Assembly: GCF_002127225.1 (NCBI RefSeq)
Contig: NZ_NFUR01000009.1
Location: 48,823 to 112,822, forward strand
Length of the DNA: 64,000 bases
Source of the DNA: Sphingomonas sp. IBVSS2
GTDB taxonomy: Bacteria; Pseudomonadota; Alphaproteobacteria; Sphingomonadales; Sphingomonadaceae
Reading direction: 5' to 3'
Position 1 is the stretch's first letter, and every line of letters starts with the position of its first letter. Both the position numbers and the translations under genes were made by a program. Below, piece after piece: positions 26,617 through 34,117 of the stretch. The notes below the pieces were generated by a model. It saw only the letters and a program-made list of their open reading frames with translations. It was not told the origin of the DNA and did no database searches.

Positions 26617-27918
26617 ATGCAGCATCAGCTCATTTCCCCCCGCAAGGGAGAAGCGCCGTCGGCCGCGCCGCTGTGGGTCGCCACCGCGGCGCCGGGCCCG
26701 CGACTCGCCCCGCTCGGAGCCGAGATCGAAGCGGAGGTTCTCGTGATCGGAGGCGGTATCGCCGGCATGGCCACTGCGCTCCATCTGGCCGAGGCCGGCG
26801 TCGACACGGTGCTGCTCGAGGCTGGGCAGCCCGGCGACCAGGCGACCGGCTGGAGCGGCGGGCTCGTCGCGCCCGACTATATCCGCCACACGCCCGAGAC
26901 GATCGGCACGATGCTCGGCCGCCATCATGGCGAAATGCTGACCCGGATGATCGGCGGATCGGCGCGCGCGGTGTTCGACCTGGTCGAGCGGCACGCGATC
27001 GACTGCGACGCCCGGCAGGACGGCTTCTACACGCCCGCGCACAGCGAAGGGCTGGCGGAGAGCCAGCGCGGCTATGCCGAGCAATGGCAATCGCGCGGCT
27101 ATGACGTCCGCTTCGTCGAGGCGCGCGAGGCGCGGCATGCGTTCGGGGTGGAGCGTTATTGCGGCGCGCTGCGCTTCGGCGACGGCGGCAGCCTAAACCC
27201 GCTCGGCTATGTCCGCGGGCTCGCCCAGGCGGCGCTGAAGCAGGGGGCAAGGCTGTTCGGTGAGAGCCCGGTGCAGACGCTGCGGCGCGAAGGCGGCCGA
27301 TGGGTCGCGCGGGCGCCCGGCGGCGCGGTATCGGCGCGGCGCGTGGTGCTGGCGGCGAATGGCGGCAATGCCCGGCTGCACCCGGCGCTGCGACGCACCG
27401 CCCTGCCGCTCCACGTCGTCCAGTTCGCGACCGCGCCGCTGGACGATGTGCAGCGCGCCACCATCCTGCCCGAGGGCGGCGCCTTCACCGACAAGGTCTC
27501 CTATCTCTTCACCGCGCGGCTCGATCCGCAGGGGCATCTGATCTCGGCCTTCCCGATGTCGTTCCTGCTGCGGGGCCACAAGGCGCATCTGCGCGAGGCG
27601 CGGCGCCGGCTCCGGCAGCATTTCGCTGCGCTGTCCGATCCCCGGATCGACCATATCTGGGAAGGGCTGGCCTGGGTGAACGCGTCGTTCCTGCCCGAGC
27701 TCTACGACCTGGGCGACGGCGCGCTGGCGATCCAGGCGGACAATGGCCGCGGCATCGGCATCAACACGCAACTGGGCATCGAAGTGGCCGCGGCGATCGC
27801 GTCGAACAGCCGCGATCGGCTTTCGGTCGTGCCGCGCACGCCGCATCCGATCCGGCTCCATGCCGGCGCGGCACTGCTGCCCAAGCTGCTGATGACGATG
27901 GCCTGGCTGTCCAACTGA
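26617..27918 (+). CDS. FAD-dependent amine/amino-acid oxidoreductase (DAO family)
   Basis: 433 residues with a Rossmann dinucleotide-binding motif near residue 40 (VLVIGGGIAGMATALHLAEA) and the acidic end LLEAGQPG. The motif TGWSGGLVAPDY and a late DNGRGIGINTQLGIEVA match the PuuB/OrdL branch, known for gamma-glutamylputrescine oxidoreductase and related deaminating dehydrogenases. It would oxidise an amine or (D-)amino acid to the imine and so to an oxo compound in the cytoplasm. The ATG at 26617 has AAGG ten bases upstream; GTG at 26611 and 26614 are alternatives. A 166-base gap with a small imperfect hairpin (about 26537-26556) separates it from the transporter gene, so it may also have its own promoter. 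Confidence 0.85.
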   Translation: MQHQLISPRKGEAPSAAPLWVATAAPGPRLAPLGAEIEAEVLVIGGGIAGMATALHLAEAGVDTVLLEAGQPGDQATGWSGGLVAPDYIRHTPETIGTMLGRHHGEMLTRMIGGSARAVFDLVERHAIDCDARQDGFYTPAHSEGLAESQRGYAEQWQSRGYDVRFVEAREARHAFGVERYCGALRFGDGGSLNPLGYVRGLAQAALKQGARLFGESPVQTLRREGGRWVARAPGGAVSARRVVLAANGGNARLHPALRRTALPLHVVQFATAPLDDVQRATILPEGGAFTDKVSYLFTARLDPQGHLISAFPMSFLLRGHKAHLREARRRLRQHFAALSDPRIDHIWEGLAWVNASFLPELYDLGDGALAIQADNGRGIGINTQLGIEVAAAIASNSRDRLSVVPRTPHPIRLHAGAALLPKLLMTMAWLSN

Positions 27919-27952
27919 GCGGGCGCCTGGCCGATCCTGGAGGAGACCGCGC

Positions 27953-29665
27953 GTGATCCGTGCCCTGCGATTGTTCCTGCTGCCGATCGGCGCCGTGCTG
28001 CTGCTCGGGGCGGGGTCGCCCGATCTCGATGCGCTGATCGCGCGCTACGAGCGCTTTTCGGAGCGCTTCCCGATGGAGGCGGGGCGCTCCGATCCTTCCC
28101 ATTCCCCGCAAGGCTGGCCGGTCGAGACGCCCACCGGCATGGCCGCGCGCAAGGCCGAGTTGCTGGCGATCGACAAGGCGCTCGCCGCGCTGCCCGATGC
28201 GGCGCTGGCATCCGAGGACAGGAGCAACCGCGATTTCCTCCGTCATATCATCGGCTGGCGCGTGGAGGGGATCGATTTCGACGAACGCCGTTTCGCCTTT
28301 GTCGCGCATGAGGGCTTCTACAACACGCCCTATTATGCCGCGCGCGGCGTGGAAGTGCGGAGCGACGCGGATGGCAAGGCCTGGATCGCGCGGCTGCGCG
28401 GAGTGCCCGGCTATTTCGCCGAGCAGCGCGGCAATCTCGAGCGCGGCATCGCCACGGGCTGGACCCAGCCGGCGCAAGTGGTCGACGTCGCGGTGGCGGT
28501 GCTGCGCGCCCAGGTCGCACGGCCGGTGGCGGAGGACCCGCTGCTCGCGCCCCTCAAGGGGAGGGACGCGCTGCTCGCGGAAGCGCGCGGGGTGATCGAA
28601 CGCGAAGTCCGCCCCGCGCAGCGCGAGATCCTGGCCTATGTCGACGGCCGCTACCGCGCGCATGCCCGCACCGGGCTCGGCATCGCAACCATCCGCGGCG
28701 GAAGGGACTATTACGACTTCCTCCTGCGCTATTACACGACCACCGATCTCACCGCCGAACAGGTCCATGCCCTCGGCCTCTCCGAGGTGAAGCGCATTCG
28801 CGGCGAAATGGACCGAGCTATCGCGGAAAGCGGTTTCAAGGGGAGCTTCTCCGAGTGGCTGCGCCATCTTCGCAGCGACCCGCGCTTCTATGCGCGCAGC
28901 CGCGAGGAACTGATCGAGAAATACAGCGCCGCGGCCAAGCGCATCGACGGCCTGCTTCCCCGCTGGTTCGCCACGCTGCCGCGCCAGCCCTTCACGGTCG
29001 AGCCGGTGCCGCTGGACCTGGAGGAAGGCTATACCACCGCGCGCTCGGGCGGCGGCGACTTCTCCAAGGGCTTTCCCGGCCGCTTCATCGTCAACACCTC
29101 GCATCTCGACCAGCGCCCGCTCTACGAGGTGCCGGCGCTGACGCTGCACGAGGCGGCGCCCGGCCATCACACCCATGCCGCGATCGCGCAGGAGCATCCC
29201 GAATGGCCGAGCTTCCGCCGCCAGCGCGACCTGCTCGCCTTTCGCGAGGGCTGGGCGCTCTATGCCGAGCGGCTGGGGCACGAGATGGGCGTATATCGCG
29301 ATCCCTATGAAGCGTTCGGCAGCCTGTCGACCGAGATGTGGCGCGCCTGCCGGATGGTGGTGGACACCGGCATCCATGTGATGGGCTGGAGCTATGAACG
29401 GGCGCGGGCCTGCTTCACGGAGAACACTGCGCTGGCCGACATCAACATCGATACGGAACTGGCCCGCTATATCGGCGCGCCCGGCGGGGCGGTGGCGTAC
29501 AAGGTCGGCGAACTGAAGATCGTCGCGCTGCGCCGCCGCGCGGAGACGGCGCTGGGCGACCGTTTCGACATCCGCGCCTTTCACGACCTGATCCTGGCCC
29601 AGGGCCAGTTGCCGATGACGATGCTGGAGACCGTGGTGGACGACTGGATCGCCGCGCGGAAATAG
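27953..29665 (+). CDS. exported DUF885 family protein with intact HExxxGHH
   Basis: 570 residues from a GTG start preceded by a strong GGAGGA. An N-terminal hydrophobic segment (LFLLPIGAVLLLGAG) acts as signal. This copy belongs to a different DUF885 branch from the other three: LRHIIGWRVEGIDFDERRF at the start, GGRDYYDFLLRYYTTTDLT in the middle, then HEAAPGHH at 399-406 and REGWALYAERL. The full presumed metal site is present. It is the last gene of the rightward operon, and a hairpin (29683-29710) follows. Its likely role is hydrolysis of a peptide-like substrate in the periplasm, but no activity is known for the branch to my knowledge. Confidence 0.88.
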   Translation: MIRALRLFLLPIGAVLLLGAGSPDLDALIARYERFSERFPMEAGRSDPSHSPQGWPVETPTGMAARKAELLAIDKALAALPDAALASEDRSNRDFLRHIIGWRVEGIDFDERRFAFVAHEGFYNTPYYAARGVEVRSDADGKAWIARLRGVPGYFAEQRGNLERGIATGWTQPAQVVDVAVAVLRAQVARPVAEDPLLAPLKGRDALLAEARGVIEREVRPAQREILAYVDGRYRAHARTGLGIATIRGGRDYYDFLLRYYTTTDLTAEQVHALGLSEVKRIRGEMDRAIAESGFKGSFSEWLRHLRSDPRFYARSREELIEKYSAAAKRIDGLLPRWFATLPRQPFTVEPVPLDLEEGYTTARSGGGDFSKGFPGRFIVNTSHLDQRPLYEVPALTLHEAAPGHHTHAAIAQEHPEWPSFRRQRDLLAFREGWALYAERLGHEMGVYRDPYEAFGSLSTEMWRACRMVVDTGIHVMGWSYERARACFTENTALADINIDTELARYIGAPGGAVAYKVGELKIVALRRRAETALGDRFDIRAFHDLILAQGQLPMTMLETVVDDWIAARK

Positions 29666-29682
29666 CGTTACTCCGGCTATAT

Positions 29683-29710
29683 CGTCATCCCGGCTTTCGC
29701 CGGGATGACG
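29683..29710. terminator. REP-like hairpin between convergent genes
   Basis: Perfect 12-base arms CGTCATCCCGGC (29683-29694) and GCCGGGATGACG (29699-29710) with a 4-base loop TTTC. It lies between the rightward DUF885 gene and the leftward iorB gene and probably stops transcription from both sides or stabilises both message ends. It has the same outer ends (GTCA/TGAC) as the element at 50444-50471. Confidence 0.7.
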
Positions 29711-29736
29711 ATTGGGTGCAGCGTGTCCGCTGCTGG

Positions 29737-31170
29737 TTACGAAGCCAGCGCCTCCCCGAGCGCCGCGCCCTCCTCGTCCGCCAGCGCCGCCTCGCGCAGG
29801 CGCCGCAGCCCGGCCGCGTCCAGCCCCCCGGCCCGGTAGCGCTCGACGATGCGCGTATAGTTGCCCAGCCCCCGCGCGAACGTCTCGCCATAGCCCTTGA
29901 TCAGCCTCTGGCAGCGGGCGAGTTCGATCGCGGCATCGGTGTCGCTGGCGCGGATCAGCGCGAGCCAGACCTCGATCCGCGCCTGCTCGACCTGGTAGCG
30001 CAGCGTGCCCCGCCGCCAGCGCCGCCAGCCGGCGAGCAGCGACAGCACCAGGAACCAGCGCAGGCTGGTCGTCTCGACATGGCGGCCCTTGGCGAACAAC
30101 GGCTCCAGCCGGTGCGACCAGCGCTTGCTGGCGAGGAGGCGGCGGCCGATGCCGGCGGGCAGCGTCTCGCAGACTTCCTCCAGCCGCGGGTGCATATATT
30201 CGGTCAGCAGGACGATCTGGTCGTCCTTCGCGCGGACCTCGCCGCGGACGCGGGCGAAGCGGCTGGCGCGGACCTTGAGATCGGCGACGCGGATCGTGTC
30301 CTCGTACGACATCCACAGCGCGAGATGGCGGGCGGTCTCGGTGATGAGCTCGGCATTGCTGCCCAGGCTGTCGAGCCGGTCCAGATAGAGCCGGGCATAG
30401 GCGGCGTCCTGATAGTCCATCAGCCGGCGTACTCCCTCCAGCGCGAAGAACTGCGCCTCGCGCGGGAGATCGGCTTCGATCCTTGCGGCCAGGGCGCGGC
30501 CGGCGTCGGTGGTGGGGAGGATCGGCCGGGCTGTTTCCGCCCTTGGCTCTGCCTTCCCCCGGGCCGCGTCGAACCCCGCGGCGAAACCGCGCAGATTGGC
30601 CTCCACGGCCTTGCCGCCGGCGCGGATCGCGTCCTCGAAGGCGATGCGGGGGAAGGGGAGCGCATCGCTGCCGGCCAGCGCGCCGAACAGCACCGAGCTG
30701 ATCACGCTGCCGGTGCGTTCGGCGACCGCGTCCATGTCGAAGCCGATGAAGCGCTTCGAGCGCTCCCCGGCGGCCGCCACGATGCGCTCCGCACTGGCAC
30801 GGCCATCGCCCATCGCCGACTTCTCGGCGATGGCATAGACTCGGTGAATGGAGCCGATCAGTTCGGTGCGCTTCGTGACGAACCCGCGAAGGATCGCGCG
30901 GCCTGCTTCCATCAGCTCCGAGGCGACGACGATGTCGACATCCCCGGGGACCGGCGTGAGCGCCAGCACCGGCAGAGCCGTGCCGCCGGCCGGGATCATC
31001 TCGATATAGTAGGTGGTGGCGCCCGTCCGCTGGGCGACGCCGGGAACCGAAGTGCCCTGGGTCACATAGCCGCCCCGCGCGCCGAGCTGGACGATCCAGT
31101 CGGCAAGCACGCCGCCACCCTGGCCGCCCAGGCCGAGCACCGCGAGGGTGATGCGCTTGCGATCCGCCAT
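29737..31170 (-). CDS. iorB: indolepyruvate ferredoxin oxidoreductase, beta subunit (long form)
   Basis: 477 residues. The first 190 form the gamma-type domain of 2-oxoacid:ferredoxin oxidoreductases: VLGLGGQGGGVLADWIV at the start, then QRTGATTYYIE, and SVISSVLFGALAG. Archaeal IorB ends about there; this protein has some 270 further helical residues (YQDAAYARLYLDRLD and DLKVRASRFARVR), as in proteobacterial long forms. With IorA it oxidatively decarboxylates arylpyruvates (indolepyruvate, phenylpyruvate, hydroxyphenylpyruvate) to arylacetyl-CoA with reduction of ferredoxin. The ATG shares one base with the iorA stop (TGATG), so production is coupled one to one. Which arylpyruvate is the real substrate is not visible. 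Confidence 0.9.
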   Translation of the reverse strand: MADRKRITLAVLGLGGQGGGVLADWIVQLGARGGYVTQGTSVPGVAQRTGATTYYIEMIPAGGTALPVLALTPVPGDVDIVVASELMEAGRAILRGFVTKRTELIGSIHRVYAIAEKSAMGDGRASAERIVAAAGERSKRFIGFDMDAVAERTGSVISSVLFGALAGSDALPFPRIAFEDAIRAGGKAVEANLRGFAAGFDAARGKAEPRAETARPILPTTDAGRALAARIEADLPREAQFFALEGVRRLMDYQDAAYARLYLDRLDSLGSNAELITETARHLALWMSYEDTIRVADLKVRASRFARVRGEVRAKDDQIVLLTEYMHPRLEEVCETLPAGIGRRLLASKRWSHRLEPLFAKGRHVETTSLRWFLVLSLLAGWRRWRRGTLRYQVEQARIEVWLALIRASDTDAAIELARCQRLIKGYGETFARGLGNYTRIVERYRAGGLDAAGLRRLREAALADEEGAALGEALAS

Positions 31171-33296
31171 CAGAAGCTCCTCGCGGCGATCGCGCGCGCC
31201 GCGCGGCGCTGGAGCGCACCGATCGCCCAGCCGCGCAGGCGCTGGCCGAAGCGGTCGCGGCGATCGGGATTGGCGATGATCCGGGCCTTGTAGAAGGAGG
31301 GGCAAAGCACCGCGGCATGGCTCACTTCGCCGCACACGCCGCAGCCCACACAGCTGTTCTCGACATGGGCTATCGGATCCTGGCGCAAGGGATCGGGATT
31401 GGGCCGTATCGTGAGCGAAGGGCAACCGGAAAGGCGGATGCAGCTATGGTCCCCGGTGCAGGTGTCGGGATCGACGCCGAAGCGTTCGCGCACCACCCGC
31501 TGCCCGGCCTTCATCGCCTTCGCCATTTGCGGCTTCACCCGGCGCTGGCGGTTGAGCTGGCATTCGGACTGGGCGACCAGGACCTTGGGGCCTTTCTCCG
31601 GGCTGGTCAGCGCCTCGCGGATCGCGTCGCGCATGCCGGCCACGTCATAGGTGCGCGTCATCGTCCGCGCCCAGCCGATGCCGATGCCGCGCACGGCCTT
31701 CTCGATCGGATTGTTGGTCTTGCGGCCCGGCGGCCTGGCGCGGGAAGAGAGGATGTCCTGGCCTCCCGTGGCGGCCGAATAGCCATTGTCGACGATGATC
31801 GTCAGATTGTCGTCCTGGTTGAAGACCGCGTTGCCGATGCCCGAGGTCAGTCCGTTGTGCCAGAAGCCGCCATCGCCCATGATCGCGATCGCCCGCTTGT
31901 CGCGGGGCTTGAACGCGGAGGCGCCGGCGGTGCCCAGGCCATAGCCCATCGTCGTGTTGCCGATATGGAAGGGCGGCAGGATCGAGAACAGGTGGCAGCC
32001 GATATCGGCCGAGACGTGGAAGGCGCCGAGCTCCTTCTGCACCAGCTTCATGGCCGAGAAGATCGGGCGCTCAGGGCAGCCGGTGCAGAAGCCGGCCGGA
32101 CGCTGCGGCACCGCGCCGGGCGGCAGGGCAGGGGCGGCGGCCACGGGCTCCTCGGCTGGCGCCCGTTCGGGGGCATGGGTGCGGAGGAACCGCGCCACCC
32201 CGTCGCGGATCACCGCGCCGCCATATTCCCCGGCGCGGGGCAGGATTTCCTTGCCGACGATCCGCGTGGCGAGCCCGGCACGCCGGACCAGGGTGTTCAG
32301 CTCGTGCTCGATGAATTCGGGCTGCCCTTCCTCGACCACCAGCACCGCGCGCTTGCCGGCGCAGAAGTCGCGGATCTCGTCGGGGATCAGCGGATAGGCG
32401 ACGTTGAGGACATGGATGGGGATCGCTGCATTCCCATAGGCGTCGGACAGGTCGAGCAGCTCCAGCGCGCGGTTGAGGGAGTTGAACAGCCCGCCCTGGA
32501 CGATGATGCCGATCTCGTCGACCTCGGGCCCGAAATGCTCGTTCAGCTTGTGCTCCTGCACGAAGCGGATGGCGGCGGGCCAGCGCTGCTCGATCTTCTC
32601 CACCTCGTGGAGGAAATTGGCGGGGGGCAGCACGATCCGGTCGGGATCGCGCACCGGCGCCTCGGCCGCTTCCGCCACGGTGAGCCCGGGGCGCCGATTG
32701 TCGCGCGCGACGAAGCTGCCGGTGACGTGGCAGGCCCGCACGCGCAGCTCGAGCATCACCGGCGTGTTCGAGGCTTCGGAGAGCGCGAACCCCTTTTCCA
32801 CCATGTCGACGATCACCGGCAGGCTGGGCCGGGGATCGAGCAGCCACATCTGCGACTTCATCGCAAAGGCATGGGTGCGCTCCTGCATGATCGAGGAGCC
32901 CTCGCCATAGTCCTCGCCCAGGATGATCAGCGCCCCGCCGGTCACGCCGCCCGAAGCGACGTTGGACAGCGCGTCCGAGGCGACGTTCGTGCCGACCACC
33001 GATTTCCACGCGACCGCGCCGCGCAGCGGATAGTTGACCGAGGCCGCCAGCATCGCCGCCGCCGTCGCTTCGCTCGCCGAACTCTCGAAATGGACGCCGA
33101 GCTCGCCCATCAGTTCGTTCGCGTCGGCGAATACGTCCATCAGATGGCTGATCGGCGAGCCCTGATAGCCGCCGACATAGGCCACCCCGGCCTGGAGCAG
33201 CGCCTTGGTGACGGCAAGGATGCCCTCGCCATGGAAGGTCTCGCCGTCTCCCAGCCGCAATTGCTCGACTTCCGCCTTGAACGAACGCTCGGCCAT
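31170..33296 (-). CDS. iorA: indolepyruvate ferredoxin oxidoreductase, alpha subunit
   Basis: 708 residues. The order is the pyrimidine-binding domain (VAYVGGYQGSPISHL), a transketolase-like domain II, and the thiamine diphosphate domain with GDGGFWHNGLTSGIGNA, preceded by FCTGCPERP. At the C-terminus is a cysteine-rich ferredoxin-like part with CTGDHSCIRLSGCP and CVGCGVCGEVSHAAVLCP, able to hold iron-sulfur clusters. Loss of CO2 from an arylpyruvate on thiamine diphosphate gives arylacetyl-CoA, with electrons going to ferredoxin. It starts four bases after the cyclase stop. In an aerobe this enzyme usually serves aromatic amino-acid breakdown, which fits the aminotransferase at 47.5 kb. Confidence 0.93.
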   Translation of the reverse strand: MAERSFKAEVEQLRLGDGETFHGEGILAVTKALLQAGVAYVGGYQGSPISHLMDVFADANELMGELGVHFESSASEATAAAMLAASVNYPLRGAVAWKSVVGTNVASDALSNVASGGVTGGALIILGEDYGEGSSIMQERTHAFAMKSQMWLLDPRPSLPVIVDMVEKGFALSEASNTPVMLELRVRACHVTGSFVARDNRRPGLTVAEAAEAPVRDPDRIVLPPANFLHEVEKIEQRWPAAIRFVQEHKLNEHFGPEVDEIGIIVQGGLFNSLNRALELLDLSDAYGNAAIPIHVLNVAYPLIPDEIRDFCAGKRAVLVVEEGQPEFIEHELNTLVRRAGLATRIVGKEILPRAGEYGGAVIRDGVARFLRTHAPERAPAEEPVAAAPALPPGAVPQRPAGFCTGCPERPIFSAMKLVQKELGAFHVSADIGCHLFSILPPFHIGNTTMGYGLGTAGASAFKPRDKRAIAIMGDGGFWHNGLTSGIGNAVFNQDDNLTIIVDNGYSAATGGQDILSSRARPPGRKTNNPIEKAVRGIGIGWARTMTRTYDVAGMRDAIREALTSPEKGPKVLVAQSECQLNRQRRVKPQMAKAMKAGQRVVRERFGVDPDTCTGDHSCIRLSGCPSLTIRPNPDPLRQDPIAHVENSCVGCGVCGEVSHAAVLCPSFYKARIIANPDRRDRFGQRLRGWAIGALQRRAARAIAARSF

Positions 33297-33300
33297 CCGC

Positions 33301-34080
33301 TCAGCCCGCCACCAGCGCCAGGACGCGCAATGGGCTGCCCGAGCCGCCCCGGATCTTGAGCGGCGTGGCGAGGATCACCGTGCCGGTCGGTGGCAGCAGG
33401 TCGAGATTCTCCAGGCACTGGAGCCCGTAGCGCCCCGCCGCATGGAACAGCGTATGCGCCGGATAGGCCGGGTCTAGGAGATGCGCCTGGCCGGCATCGG
33501 TGCCGATCGTCTCGACGCCGAGCCCATGCGCGTCGCGCGCGTCGATCAGGAACCGGACCGCTTCCGCCGAGGGCCCGGGGGTATGCGCCCCGTCCTCGCG
33601 GCGATTGACATAGGCATCGACGTCGCGCTTCGACCAGTCGGTGCGCAGCAGGATCCAGCTGCGCGGCGGGATGCGGCCATGCTCGGCTTCCCAGGCCTGG
33701 ATATCCGCCACGGTAAGGAGATAGTCGGGATTCACCGCCGATCTGGCCGATATGTCGATCACCACGGCCGGCGCGATGAAGTCGGCGGGCGGCACCGTGT
33801 CGACGGCGTTGTTGGGCAGGTCCTTGCCGGTGATCCAGTGGATCGGCGCGTCGAAATGGGTGCCGGTATGCTCGCTGACGGTGAAGTTGTTCCAGTACCA
33901 GGCGACGCCGCGTTCGTCATAGCGGGAGATCTCCTCCTGGCTGAACCCGGCGCACTGGCCGAACTCGGGCGGGAGGACGAGCGTGGGCGTGTCGGGCGAC
34001 AGCGTCTGGGTGAGGTCGATGGTGCGGATCGCACCCGATGCGATGCCGGCGGCGAAACTCTCGAGCGTCTGGCTGGTCAT
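33301..34080 (-). CDS. cyclase family metal hydrolase, isatin hydrolase-like
   Basis: 259 residues. The metal motif HTGTHFDAPIHW near residue 95 is the HxGTHxDxPxH signature of the cyclase family (PF04199), which includes bacterial kynurenine formamidase and isatin hydrolase. The strings LPPEFGQCAGFSQEEISRYD, WYWNNFTVSEHTG, LRTDWSKRDVDAY and SAEAVRFLIDARD look closer to isatin hydrolases than to the shorter kynurenine formamidases (about 210 residues), judged from memory. Such enzymes open a lactam or formamide bond with a manganese or zinc ion in the cytoplasm. ATG 34080 is preceded by GGGAGG. The operon with iorAB suggests an indole-derived substrate. Confidence 0.8.
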   Translation of the reverse strand: MTSQTLESFAAGIASGAIRTIDLTQTLSPDTPTLVLPPEFGQCAGFSQEEISRYDERGVAWYWNNFTVSEHTGTHFDAPIHWITGKDLPNNAVDTVPPADFIAPAVVIDISARSAVNPDYLLTVADIQAWEAEHGRIPPRSWILLRTDWSKRDVDAYVNRREDGAHTPGPSAEAVRFLIDARDAHGLGVETIGTDAGQAHLLDPAYPAHTLFHAAGRYGLQCLENLDLLPPTGTVILATPLKIRGGSGSPLRVLALVAG

Positions 34081-34117
34081 GTCTGTCCTCCCTGGGGCTG
34101 GTTGTGCTCGCGCCTGG

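Noticed and set aside
33301..34080. Kynurenine formamidase (KynB)
   Set aside because: The family is shared, but the protein is longer and the motif surroundings resemble isatin hydrolase. No kynureninase or tryptophan 2,3-dioxygenase gene is nearby. Not fully excluded.
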